The position numbers and the translations under genes are program-made. A stretch of 64,000 nucleotides of DNA. Source: Casuarina equisetifolia (lineage: Eukaryota; Streptophyta; Magnoliopsida; Fagales; Casuarinaceae). How positions within the stretch are numbered: position 1 is the stretch's first letter; each line of letters begins with the position of its first letter. The notes beneath the pieces were generated by a model. That model did no database searches. It had not been told where the DNA came from and saw only the letters and a list, made by a program, of their open reading frames with translations. The DNA is taken from assembly GCA_028551475.1 (NCBI GenBank), contig CM052354.1, forward strand, positions 13,204,785-13,268,784, written 5' to 3'. Below are positions 21,596 to 32,709 of the stretch, piece by piece.

Positions 21596-24500
21596 TAAAA
21601 AAGAATCATCTTAATATTACATAATAATAAAGTTATTAAACCTTGTCATTGAAGGAAAAATACTTATTCCTGGTTGTTGTGCAAGTGGACATGAAAGTAA
21701 TATTGAATGGATTAACTGAATTATCTTCTTGAAGGGAAAGACAAAACAAGAAATAGTGTTTGTTTGGCACTTACTCTTTTATCAAAAGATTAGAAGGATC
21801 ACATTATTTTTGTAATTTTGATCTAAAACAACATGTTATTTCGATCTTACTAAAAAACTATGTTTATGCAGGTGAAAAACAACGCATATGCTCAAATTTA
21901 CTTTTGAATGTTAAAATTTAAGTTTAATTATAGTATCCATTCATTTGTTGACAATTTTTTTTTTTAAGAAATATTTCTTCATGTTTGGATTAAAGATGCA
22001 TTGACAACTATAACCAAAAGCCTTACATTACTTAAGTTTTACTTAAGCAATCTCCCTATATAAACAGAGCCTATCATTTGTAGTTGAGTAGGATAGACTT
22101 TCTAACGTGTATCAATTTTCACATGTCATATTTGGATTGACTTTTAACTTTTTTTGTACTTTCAAACGCGGATGGAGAAAGAAAAAAAATGAAGAAGTGG
22201 AATTTTAATCTGGTTCGAAGTTTAAATGAGAACAAACATAGTTGTTGGTCACTAGCACCCCATAGTCTATTCCACATAACATGATTGGGATCGACCAACA
22301 AACTGCTTCGTATTCTTTGCATCGGTTAGGGGGATTAGTGTCCAACCTCACCGCCCAAGCTTCTTGATTGAAGCATAACAGTATAGCTGCAAAAGACAAA
22401 AGGAGGGAGAGAGAGAATTTGTTCATACTGATTCTTTTATCAAAAGATAAGAAAAAATCATCTTAATATCAGATGATAATTAAGTTATTAAACCCTACAT
22501 TGAAGGAAAAATACTTATTCTCGGTTGTTGTGCAAGTGGACATGAAAGTAACATTGAATGGATTAAGTAATTATCTTCTTGAATTGAAAGACAAAGCAAG
22601 AAAGAGAGCTTGTTTGGCACTTACTCCTTTATCAAAAGATTAGAAGTATCACATTATTATTTTAATTTTGATGTATAACAACATGTTATTTAGATTTTAC
22701 TAAAAAGTTATTTTTATGTAGGAAAAAAATAACACATATTCTCAAATTGACTTTTGAATTTTAGAGTCCAAGTTTAAGTATAGTATCCATTCATTTGTGG
22801 ACAATTTTTTTTTTTTGAAAGAAATATTTCTCCATGTTTTTATTAAAGATCTATTGACAACAATAACCAAAGGCCTTACTTACTTAAATTTTACTTAGGC
22901 AACCTCTCTATATGAAAAGAGCCTATCATTTGTAGTTGAGCAAGATAGACTTTTTAACGTGTATCTATTTTCTCATGTCATATTCAGGTTAAGTTTTAAC
23001 CTTTTGTACTCTCAAACACGGAAGGAAAAAGAAAAAAAAAATGAAAAAGAGAAAATTTAGTCTGGTTTGAAGATTTAATGAGAACAAACATAATTGTTGG
23101 CTCACTATCACCCTGTAGTCTATTCCACATAACATGATTGGGATCGGCCAACAAACTGGTTCCTGTTCTTTGCATTACTTGGAGGAATTAGTGTCCCATC
23201 TAACCGCCGCTTCTTGTTTGAAGCATAGTTGTATAGCTGTAAAGGACAAAAAGAGAGGGAGAGAATTTGTTTAGTACAGGTTATTTTATCAAAAGATAAG
23301 AAGAATTATCTTAATATCACATAATAATTGAGTTTTTAAACCTTACCATTGAAGAAAAAATATTTATTCCCAGTTGTTGTACAAGAGGACATGAAAGTAA
23401 CATTGAATGGATTAACTAAATTATCTTCTTGAAGTGAAAGACAAAACAAGTAATAGAGTTTGTTTGGCACTCTCTTCTATCAAAAGATTATAAGGATCAC
23501 ATTATTATTGTAATTTGATCTAAAACAACATGTTATTTCAATTTTACTAAAAAATTATTTTTATGCAGGCAAAAAATAACACACATTCTCAAATTGACTT
23601 TTGAATTTTAAAATCTAAGTTTAAATATAGTACCATTCATTTGTGGACAATTTCATTTTAAAGAAATATTTGTCCGTGTCTGGATTAAAGATATATTGAC
23701 AACAATAACCAAAAGCCTTACATTATTTAAATTTTACTTAAGCAACCTCTCTATATAAAAAGAGGCTATCATTTGTAGTTGAGTAGGATGGACTTTTAAT
23801 GTGTATCTATTTTTTCCTGTCATTTTTGGATTAACTTTTAACTTTTTGTAATTTTAAATGTGAAAGGTGAAAGAGAAGAAGAGAAGATTTAGTCTGGTTC
23901 GAAGATTTAAAAGATTGGGATCAGCCAACAAATTGCTTCCCGTTCTTTCCATCGGTTGGAGGAATTAATGTCCCATCTCACTGCCCAAGCTTCTTCTTTG
24001 AAGCTTGGCTGTATAGCTGTAAAAGAAAAAAAGGTAGAGAGAGAAAATTTGTTTAGTACTGGTTCTTTCATCAAAACATAAGAAGAATCATCTTAATATC
24101 ACATAATCATTAATTTATTAAACCCTACCATTGAAGTGGAAATCCTTATTCCTGGAATTTTTATGTCGATTTTACTAAAAAAATATTTTTATGTAGGCTA
24201 AAAATAACGTATATTCTCAAATGAACTTTTGAATTTTAAAATCTAAGTTTAAGTAAAGTATCCATATATTTGTGGGCAATTTTGTTTTCTTAAAGAAATA
24301 TTTCTCCATGTCTGGATTAAAGATGTATTGACAACAATAATCAAAAGCCTTACATTATACAAATTTTACTTAAGCAACGTCTCTATATAAAAAGAGTGTA
24401 TCATTTGTAGTTGAGTAGGATAGACTTTTTAACGTGTATCTATTTTCTCATGTCATATTCGGATTAACTTTTAACTTTTTCTACTTTCAAATGCGTAGGG

Positions 24501-26439
24501 AGATAGAAGAATAAAATTAAAAAAATAAAAAATAGAAAATTTAATCTGGTTCGAAGATTCAATGAGAACAAACATAATGGTTGGCTCACTATTAGCCCAT
24601 AGTCTATTCCACATAACATGATAGGGATCGGCCAACAAACGGCTCAGTATTCTTTGCATCGGTTGGAGGAATTAGTGTCCCATCTCACCGCCCAAGCTTC
24701 TTTCTCGAAGCATAGTTGTATAGCTGCAAAAGACAAAAAGAGGCTGAGAGATAGAATTTGTCTAGTACAGGTTCTTTTATCAAAAGATAAGAAGAATGAT
24801 CTTAATAGTACACAATAATAAAGTTATTAAACCCTACCATTGAAGGAAAAATACTTATTCCCGGTTGTTGTGCAAGTGGACATGAAAGTAACATTAAATA
24901 GATTAACTAAATTATCTTCTTGAGGTGAAAGGCAAAACAAGAAACAGATTTTTTTTGGTACTTACTCTTTTATCAAAAGATTAGAAGGATCACATTATTA
25001 TTTTAATTTCGATCTGAAACAACATGTTATTTCAACTTTACTAAAAAACTATTTTTATGTGGGCAAAAAATAATACATATTCTGAAATTGACTTTTGAAT
25101 TTTAAAGTCAAAGTTTAAGTATAGTATCCATTCATTTGTGGACAATTGTGTTTTTTTAAAGAAATATTTCTCCATGTCTGGATTATATATGTATTGACAA
25201 CGATAGCCAAAAGCCTTACATTACCAAAATTTTACTTAAGTAATCTCTGTATATAAAATGAGTATGTCATTTGTAGTTGAGTAGGATAGACTTTTTTAAG
25301 ATGTACCTATTTTCTCATGTCATATTCAGATTAACTTTTAACTTTTTGTTCTCTCAAATGCAGAGGGAAAGAAAAAAAAAAAATTGATCTGGTTCGAAGA
25401 TTTAACGAGGACAAACATAATTGCTGGTTCACTATCACCCTATAGTCTATTCCACATAACATGATTGGGATCGGCCAAGAAACTGCTTCGTATTCTTGGC
25501 ATCGATTGGAGGAATTAGTGTCCCATCTCACCGCTCAAGCTTCTTGGTCAAAGCATGGCTGCATAGCTGTAAAAGACACAAAGAGGGAGAGAGTGATTTT
25601 GTTTAGTACTTGTTCTTTTATCAAAAGATAAGAAGAAGCATCCTAATATTACATAATAATAAGGTTATTAAACCCCACCATTGAAGGAAAAATACTTATT
25701 CCTAGTTGTCGTGCAAGTGAACATGAAAGTAAAATTGAATAGATTAGTTAAATTATCTTCTTGAAGTGAGACAAAACAAGAAAGAGAGTTTGTTTGGCAC
25801 TTCCTCTTTTATCAAAAGGTTAGAAGGATCACATTATTATTGTAATTTTGATCCAAAAACATGTTATTTCGATTTTACTAAAAAATTATTTTTATGCAAG
25901 CAAAAAATGAAGCATATTCTCAAATTAGCTTTTGAATTTTAAAATCTAAGTTTAAGTATAGAATCCATTTATTTGTGGACAACTTTTCATTTTTAAAGAA
26001 ATATTTCTCCATGTCCAAATTAAGGATTAATTGACAACAATAACCGAAAGCCTTACATTACCTAAATTTTACTAAAGCGACCTTTCTATATGAAAAGAGC
26101 CTATGAGTTGTAGTTAAGTAAGATAGACTATGTAACATGTATCTGTTTTCTTATGTCATATTCTCATTAACATTTAACTTTTTATACTTTCAAATGCAGA
26201 AGGAGAAAGAACAACAAAAAAAAAAAAAGGAAAAGAGAAACTTTAATGTGCTTCGAAGGTTTAATGGGAACAAAGATAATTGTTGGCTCACTATTCCACA
26301 TAACATGGTTGGGATCAGCCAACAAACTACTTCCTGTTCTTTGCGTCCCTTGGAGAAATTAGTGTCCCATCTCAACCCCCAAGGTTCTTATTTGAAGCAT
26401 AGCTATATAGGTTAATGACTTATAATTATTTATAGTGAA

Positions 26440-26615
26440 AGAAAATAATTGTTACCTTTGAAGATAATGTTATTTTGAGTAAAATTTAGAGGTTTTCAAC
26501 TTCTCTTTTTTTATAACTTTCATAAGTCTTGTACTAATAGAATATATGCCATTATACTTTTTGACATTAATTTGTATTAATACAAGCTTTCTTTTCTACA
26601 AAAAAGAAAAAAAAA
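26440..26615 (+). mobile_element. L1-type LINE 3' tail, plus strand
   Basis: AAAATTTAGAGG.TTTCAACTTC, then TAATAGAATATATG and TTTGTATTAATACAAGCTT precede an A-rich tail at 26601-26615. This is the complement of the minus-strand tails at 3.6 and 18.9 kb. Only the last about 170 bases are present. It bounds the tandem array on the right. Confidence 0.55.
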
Positions 26616-27479
26616 AGATTGTAAAGTTTGAATCAGGTATGCTATTTGGTGAATATTAAATACAAGTGAATATGTTGAATAAGTAATATAATGATGAAAA
26701 AGTGTATTATCCCATAGAAATTGGTGAATACTAGACTAATTAGGTACTAACAATGAAATAATTCTAAAATTTATCTAGGAAATAAAAAAAAAAAGGTTCA
26801 TGTTGAATTAAAATTAAAGATTTTCAAAAAAAAAAATTCAAGACTAAATGAAATTAAATCCAAGTAAGAAAGATCAATATAAGAAATATGTTAGAACATC
26901 TGATTTTACCACAATTACTAAATATGAATTTCCATTATTTATGGTTATAAGAATAATAATACCAACAAGATAGCAGAACTTCTTAATTTATTTACTATAT
27001 TATGTTTAGGTATAGTAAATCTACTCCTTTTATTAATTTACTATATTTCTATGTGAATTGAAATAAATAAAGTGCATTTAGATTTATGAACATTTCTGGT
27101 TTATAATAAATATTTCAATTATCTTATCACAAAAAATCACACAAATAATATGATATATGTCAATTCATATTTAATTTATGGATATATATTTTAAGAAACA
27201 ACTGTATATAATCTCCTTTCAGTCTCAAATATACAAATCAAATCATTTAAGATATGACCAATCAATTAAAAGTATTAAACATAATAATATATAACTCACA
27301 TAAATAAAATATCTTGCAAAGCACAAAAACTTGTAAAATTCACATCATTATAGTTAATAATTTTATTTTCATAGAGTTATTTTACCTATTTTTAGGCAAT
27401 AAATAATGCAATTTTTATGAGAAAATATTTGAATTCCTCTTCATTTATTTAAATTTGCCTTGTTTTTGTAAAATAAGGA
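26616..27479. other. AT-rich spacer, nothing identified
   Basis: Very AT-rich sequence with poly-A runs and no frame longer than a few dozen codons. No repeat landmark from elsewhere in the window was found in it. Confidence 0.6.
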
Positions 27480-28620
27480 GGCATGAAGAAAAAGAACAAG
27501 CATGGAGAACTTGATGCTTATTATATGACAAAATATGGTCAAAATATCAAGATCAAAAAAGTCAAGATGGGCTTGGGCTTTAGATGATTGTTATTAGATT
27601 TTTCATTGTTGTTGGGTTATCTAAATGATTAGAAAACCTAGTCATATTAGGAGTTCAAATCCTAATTAATATAGGAGTTCAAAACTCAATTGTTTTAGGT
27701 CTCTAAAATCTACTTCTATTAGGATAGGAGATTGGTCTAAACGTAAACTCTATTTAAAAGAATTGAAGAGGCAAAAAGAGGAGGAGGAGGAAATTCAATA
27801 CCACTCAAGAAAGAGGCTAAGAATTCAAGGTTTTCTTGAAGAGACGACGAAAAGGGTGATAGACTTATTATTCTTTGATTCAAAATGCTTTATTTTATTT
27901 CTATTATTATTCCTCTTCAGTATTTCATTATGTTTTAATTTACTTTTGTTAAAGTTACAATGTAACCTAATTATGATGGTATGAATCTTATGATTGTTAT
28001 GTTTTGCAAGATATTTTGTTTATGTGAAATTATATATTACTGTGTTTAATACTTTTAAGTGATTAGCTATTACTTAGATGATTTGATTTGCATGTTTAAG
28101 ACCAACAAGAGATGATATGCAATTGCTTCTTGTAATATATAATCATAAATTAATATGGATAGACATATATCATATTATTTGTATGGCTTTTGGTGTAAAC
28201 TGAAAATGTTTATAAATTGTAATACATTTAGTTTGTTTCAATTCACGTATAGAGATATAGTGAATTAATGAACCAAATAGGTTCACTATACTTAGACATA
28301 AGATAGTGAATAAATTAGGAGATTCTGCCATCACATACATATTTCCTTATTGCAAACATACATAATTTATATTAGTACGTCATAGTTATGGTCAAATCGG
28401 ATACTCTAGCATATTTGGTGTATTTAATTTTATTAAATTTAATTGTTTAGTTTATTTTCTATCAATTTGGTTTACTATATAAATTTTAGGAGTTGTTCAC
28501 CGTTAATAATTAATTAGCTTAATATTCTCTAATATCTGTGTGATGATATTTTTCTTATCATTATATTATTTATTCGACATGTTCACTTGCGTTTAGAATT
28601 TTATTGAACAATAGTTAGGT
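27480..28620 (+). mobile_element. Possible LARD-like block, copy 2
   Basis: 27880-28615 is co-linear with 5860-6600, including the end block GTTCACCGTTAATAATTAATTAG and GACATGTTCACTTGC. Upstream, 27660-27760 has repeated AGGAGTTCAAA strings and a TATTTAAAAG box at about 27750. The GC-rich leader of copy 1 is missing here. No coding capacity. Could be the leader or 3' region of a gypsy-type element; identity not established. Confidence 0.4.
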
Positions 28621-29859
28621 TACATCATCATTCTAATAAAAAAAATTAAAACATGATGTAATAACAAATCAAAACAATGATAGAAATTAAGTAAAACATT
28701 TTAGATAAAGAAAAATAGGAAAATTGTCACCACACTATCTTTTCTTTAAAAAATTTTTACAAACTTTTTATAAATCAAACCAAAATCCAGAATTGTATGA
28801 CATAGAGGTAAGCTGTCACACCTCTCCTTTCTCTTCTTTCTTTTCTTTTTCTTTCTTCGTTCTGGCAGCACCACTTTTCTCTCTCCCATCTCTCTCTTTT
28901 TTCTTTTTCTCTTGTGCGACGCTCCCCCCTCACAATTCACGTTGCCCACTTTTTATATTCTCTTGTGCAGCGTGCCCTTGTTCTTCTCTCTCTTGGCAAT
29001 GCACACTCTCCCTTCTCCTTTTACTTTTTTTTTTTTTTCTTTTTGTCACTTTCCTTCTATTCTACACGTTTCCTTTCATTTTTTTTTCCTTGATTCCTCA
29101 CGTGTCTAGCTTTTTTTCTTCATGTCTCCTTTGCTTGTTATACTCTTTTGGACTTTGCTACATAAATAATAAAGATTTAAATAAATATATAAAAATTCAA
29201 ACATTAGAAAACAAAATTTATATTATTAATATTCTAAAATAATCAAAATAATTCTATAAAAATAAAGTTATTAATACCAAAATATACTTATCTTCTCGGG
29301 GTTTTCCAATTTCCCATTTCTGTTTTCAGTTGTTCTAGTTGCTTTTTGCTTCTTCGCCGTGTTACATCTCACAATCTTTCATGATAGAAAAGGGAGAAGC
29401 GATTACCACTTTCCTCTTCATCTTGTCCAAAAGAAAGCATGGATCAACATTTAACCAGACTCGAGAAACCGAAACACCTTACCTAGCTAGTGTAGCATCC
29501 TTTGGTACCTCCTGCATTGCTTGAGCGAGAGCTAGCCCTTTCAAGTACCTACAAAAACCGAGTAGGTTTGAAACCCAAACCATCCAAGCTTTTTCCTTAG
29601 CTTATCATAAATAAATAAATAAACGGGTCTCGATTAGTCTTTCTAACCAAAAATACTGGCTTACAAGTGGCGGAACTAACTTGCGAGGGCCCTTCTGCAG
29701 GACGAGTGGGGGATCTTGTTTGATTGCAGGTAGGTCACGGACGCATTATTATATGAAGCTGAACAATTTGTCGATACCTTGGAAGATCAAAACAAAACCG
29801 ACAATATTAAACCTTCTATGAACGTAAAATATTCTTTTGAGAGATTAATTGGTTTTATT
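28621..29859. other. No gene; long polypyrimidine tract
   Basis: 28815-29130 is a C/T-rich tract on the plus strand. It creates the 172-codon Phe/Ser/Leu frame at 28724-29242, which I do not regard as a gene. 29290-29600 is less biased, with a 61-codon plus frame (29339-29524) of no recognised family. 29600-29859 shows nothing identifiable. Confidence 0.5.
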
Positions 29860-30255
29860 TGTTGAGATAAGAAGCTATGTAGCACGCTAACAATCACAGA
29901 GCAATGATCTAAAAACATGAACATATTTCAGAGAGACACAATTTGTTTAGAGTGGTTCAACAAATAATGCCTCCAATCCATTGTCACTGGAGATTCTAGC
30001 CCCTTCTCCTTTCATTAAGTTGAAAATCAAGTTACAAGGTTGCTTACTCGCCAAGCTACAGTGACGCCAAAGGAGAGCTCCCACACTTAGTTTTCTCTCA
30101 CTGAATTCTGTACATTAAGAACTCGCCTCTACACATAGCATTATATGGCCCTTTTACACTCTTAGCACCGACCCTTCTGCCGATTGCTCTAGAAAACTCC
30201 AGTCACACCTACAACACACGTGGGTCCTGGGGGAGTAATTTTACAAACTTTAACA
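29860..30255 (-). mobile_element. Ty1/copia-type LTR (3' LTR)
   Basis: On the minus strand it starts TGTTAAAG at 30255 and ends CTCAACA at 29860, giving TGTT...AACA termini. Immediately before the start is a polypurine tract, AATAGGGGGAGATT on the minus strand (30256-30269). This arrangement (polypurine tract next to TG) is typical of the 3' end of a copia element. A TATAATG string lies inside the LTR at about 30145. No second copy of this LTR is seen in the window, so the element is truncated at its 5' side. Confidence 0.7.
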
Positions 30256-31080
30256 AATCTCCCCCTATTTGCAAAATTATTGCAACAGCCCTGCATTATA
30301 GGCATCATAAATTGCATACAACTTAACAAAAAGTCTTTTGGTGCAATTTGAACTCTCAAACAGCCACAGTTAAGTCACCAAAGGAGAAGAAATCACTTTG
30401 GAACTATCCACACCTCATGGTGTATCCTTTGACAATAGGTACAACACCATTCCAAGCTCCCCCTCAACATGAACTCACTCAAGGGAAAACATTTTCTTTT
30501 ATAAATATTCTTGTAGAGTGATAAACTTAAACTGAATTTACTGCTCATGCAAACATTAGGGTATCTCAGCTTCTCAATTAACTCCTCCTCAATGAACACT
30601 AACTCTAGGTGTCAACATCACAAGCAGTCTCGCTCAGCCAACTATTTCCTCTATTTATGAACCTTCATAAACTGAAGTTTCAAACCAAAAATACCATCAA
30701 ACATCGCTTAAGAGAAAGTAAGAAGAAATCCTACTGATCTTGGAGGAATCTAGTGGACGAAGGAGAAAGTAAGGGCTCAATTTCGGGAACCCTGGATCCG
30801 AATTTGGGACAATAGCTGAAAGCTCGACATTCCCCAAATTTTCTTACAATCGGGATAAAAACAGCCATTCCCATTTACAACTTGGGTCGGGTCCTAAGTA
30901 TCCATCCATATAGGCCCGTTTCTGTCAGACAATATGACCTATCTTAATAAAAAAACACAAGACAAGCCCACTTACGTAAAATATAGCACAAGCCCACATA
31001 CGTTGGGCTGCCCAAAATACCCGCTACAGCATCCCACAAAATGATAAAAGAAATCAGCCATTTACAGAAACTACACCGTT
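30256..31080 (-). mobile_element. Copia 3' internal remnant and unresolved sequence
   Basis: Minus-strand sequence upstream of the LTR, possibly the 3' untranslated part of a copia element (30256-30600). Beyond 30600 there are strings such as GGGTCGGGTCC and GGCCCGTTT typical of intronic or LTR debris, but no RT or integrase motif. The join with the WRKY intron is not defined. No WRKY zinc-finger exon is found here. Confidence 0.35.
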
Positions 31081-31192
31081 CTCCTACTTTTCCTTGGTTT
31101 TTTGACTGAATGATAACTTTTTGGCATTTTTTATTATTAATGAAATTGATGTGGAATTAAGAAGACATAATGAAAAAAGAATGGAATTATAC

Positions 31193-31723
31193 CGCGGGAA
31201 ATTAGCATTAAGGATCGCCTTTTGGCCGTATTTTCTCCATGCGCGGCCATCATCCACAAAACCGGAAGTTTGTGTACTGCACGTCTGTACAGCCTTCCTG
31301 TACAATTATCGTGAGAAAAGCCGTATTTTGCATTTTTCTGGGTAAATCAAAGAAACAAAACCCAGCAACTTATTTCAACAATAATGACGATGAGAGAACT
31401 TACCTTTCCTTGCAACAGCCTCTCGGAGCCTTCAGCGTGCAGATCCTCCGAGAGCTTTCTTCGTAAGAGTCCGACTTTGCGGCATTCCAGCACGGTGAGC
31501 CGTGTTTGAGGAGCGGTTTAAAATTCGATAACCCACTGTTGTTGGCCGTATTCAGGATGGAAATAGTATTCGAGAACGAGTTAGAGATTTTTAGCGCCAG
31601 ATCCTGGGCCGGAGCCGACCCACCATCAGCCGGCGACTTGCAGAGCAGTTCCAGTAGCTGATTCGCGAATTCGCGACGTTGAACCAGGTCTTCAATGGCT
31701 TTTCTCTGAAGAGAGCTCTCCAT
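31193..31723 (-). pseudogene. Group III WRKY transcription factor, truncated (exons 1 and 2)
   Basis: Exon 1 (31723-31404) starts with ATG and encodes a group III-type N-terminus (MESSLQRKAIEDLVQRREF, later SNTISILN, GCCKER). It ends at a consensus donor AG|GTAAGT. The 106-base intron (31298-31403) ends TTGTACAG. Exon 2 (31297-31193) continues in frame to DDGRAWRKYGQKAILNANFPR and ends at CG|GTATAA, the normal position of the intron inside the WRKY domain. The DNA-contacting WRKYGQK is intact, but the next exon, carrying the C-X7-C...H-X-C zinc ligands of group III, is not found down to 29 kb. A copia 3' end lies in that interval. Without the zinc site a WRKY domain would not fold, so I call it a truncated gene. 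A distant exon beyond an unusually long intron is not formally excluded. Homologues act as stress and defence transcription factors. Confidence 0.85.
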
Positions 31724-31990
31724 TCTGCAAGTGAGATCTCTGGTGGTTGATGTGGTGGCACATGCAAGGCGAAGTCCACCGAGCGTCCCTTTTAAAGCGG
31801 GAAGACAGCGACCCGTAAGCAGCACGTGCAAGGAACTGCCAGCCTCAGCTCAGCCATTGTTCCCTCACTTTCCAATCTTGATGGACGTACGCTTTGCTTC
31901 TACGGTGTCGCGCGTGAAAAACGAGGTGTCTAAACCTACGACTCTCCGAGTAACTTCGAAAGCCTACGTCCTGTATGTCGTCACGCACAT
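31724..31990 (-). promoter_or_regulatory. WRKY proximal promoter
   Basis: On the minus strand a TTTAAAAG TATA-like box lies at about 31789-31796, some 70 bases before the ATG. A CACGTG G-box lies at 31823-31828. I found no TTGAC W-box in this short interval. The region ends at the CACAT target duplication of the TRIM array at 31986-31990. Confidence 0.5.
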
Positions 31991-32704
31991 TCTTAAACGG
32001 GGGCCCTTTCCTCCTCAAAACACGCATCTCAAGGGGAGGTACATCCCCAGCTTATATGGCCATTACTTCGGCCATCCAGAACCGATGTGGGAGTATAGAT
32101 TCCAACATGCCCCCTGCTCCCAATATCGGGTAGACAGGTTAGGTGTTGGGGACCCACTCAATCCGGACATAAACCTTGCTCCGATACCATCTTAAACGGA
32201 GGCCCTTTCCTCCTCAAAACACGCATCTCAAGGGGAGGTACATCCCCAGCTTATATGGCCATTACTTCGGCCATCCAGAACCGATGTGGGAGTATAGATT
32301 CCAACATGCCCCCTGCTCCTAATATCGGGTAGACAGGTTAGGTGTTGGGGACCCACTCAATCCGGACATAAACCTTGCTCCGATACCATCTTAAACGGGG
32401 GCCCTTTCCTCCTCAAAACACGCATCTCAAGGGGAGGTACATCCCCAGCTTATATGGCCATTACTTCGGCCATCCAGAACCGATGTGGGAGTATAGATTC
32501 CAACATGCCCCCTGCTCCCAATATCGGGTAGACAGGTTAGGTGTTGGGGACCCACTCAATCCGGACATAAACCTTGCTCCGATACCATCTTAAACGGAGG
32601 CCCTTTCCTCCTCAAAACACGCATCTCAAGGGGAGGTACATCCCCAGCTTATATGGCCATTACTTCGGCCATCCAGAACCGATGTGGGAGTATAGATTCC
32701 AACA
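31991..32704 (-). mobile_element. Tandem TRIM (miniature LTR retrotransposon) array
   Basis: Three and a half units of 199 bp. Read on the minus strand, each LTR (117 bp: 32704-32588, 32505-32389, 32306-32190, 32107-31991) starts TGTTGGAATC, contains a CATATAAG TATA-like box, and ends GTTTAAGA. Three 82-bp internal domains (32587-32506, 32388-32307, 32189-32108) begin at once with TGGTATCGGAGC, one base from the initiator-tRNA-Met primer site TGGTATCAGAGC. They end with a polypurine tract GGGAGCAGGGGGCA. The whole array is flanked by CACAT (31986-31990 and 32705-32709), a 5-bp target duplication. A simple element would be 316 bp, among the smallest expected for TRIMs. No coding capacity, so movement would depend on proteins from other elements. 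LTRs 1 and 3 from the left share GGGGG where 2 and 4 have GGAGG. Confidence 0.92.
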
Positions 32705-32709
32705 CACAT

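Larger units (their letters stand above)
20733..26098 (+). promoter_or_regulatory. TATA-like boxes, one per tandem unit
   Basis: TATATAAA-type boxes occur in the context CTCT(C/G).TATATAAAA.GAG.....ATCATTTGTAGTTGAG(T/C)A at about 20733, 22057, 23752, 24383 and 25250. The units at about 22909 and 26088 have TATATGAAAAG instead. In each unit the conserved ATG lies about 220-235 bases downstream. Shape and spacing fit a core promoter on the plus strand, but no transcript evidence exists here and the similarity may be simple inheritance. Confidence 0.4.
20964..26413 (+). other. Short conserved plus-strand frame repeated in the array
   Basis: After the conserved ATG the units encode variants of a peptide starting MIGIGQQTAS, continuing SLHRLEELVSHLTAQAS and then KHSCIAVKDKK. 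Starts are at 20964, 22281, 23134, 24618, 25461 and 26305; 23911 has AAG in place of ATG. The 23134 unit has a 3-base, frame-preserving deletion. The 22281 unit has a stop just after TAQAS; the others remain open for about 35-45 codons or more. I recognise no family. Persistence of the frame could mean an old exon or chance in conserved DNA. Confidence 0.35.
19986..26420. repeat. Tandem array of about seven diverged ~0.85-kb units
   Basis: A block containing ATTCCACATAACATGATTGG recurs with its ATG (or aligned codon) at 20964, 22281, 23134, 23911, 24618, 25461 and 26305. Spacings are 1317, 853, 777, 707, 843 and 844. A second landmark, GTTGTTGTGCAAGTGGACATGAAAG, recurs at about 20343, 21674, 22524, 23372, 24862 and 25705, and is missing from the shortened unit near 24160. 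Each unit also has a TATA-like box, a pyrimidine/purine stretch and TTAATGAGAACAAACAT. Differences are mostly point changes and small indels, so this is an aged local amplification rather than a fresh satellite. No long gene is present. The family is also represented by single copies at 4.35, 16.85 and 19.9 kb. Confidence 0.85.

Noticed and set aside
22119..26375. Minus-strand frames in the tandem array that look like a signal peptide followed by a Cys-containing peptide
   Set aside because: The units at about 23150 and 24640 have stops in this frame, while the plus-strand frame stays open there. No consistent protein on the minus strand.
28724..29242. 172-codon plus-strand frame
   Set aside because: It comes from a polypyrimidine tract and is almost all Phe, Ser, Leu and Pro. 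No domain or splice signal.
31991..32704. CRISPR-like regular repeats
   Set aside because: The repeats are LTRs with primer site and polypurine tract, the spacers are identical, and this is plant nuclear DNA.
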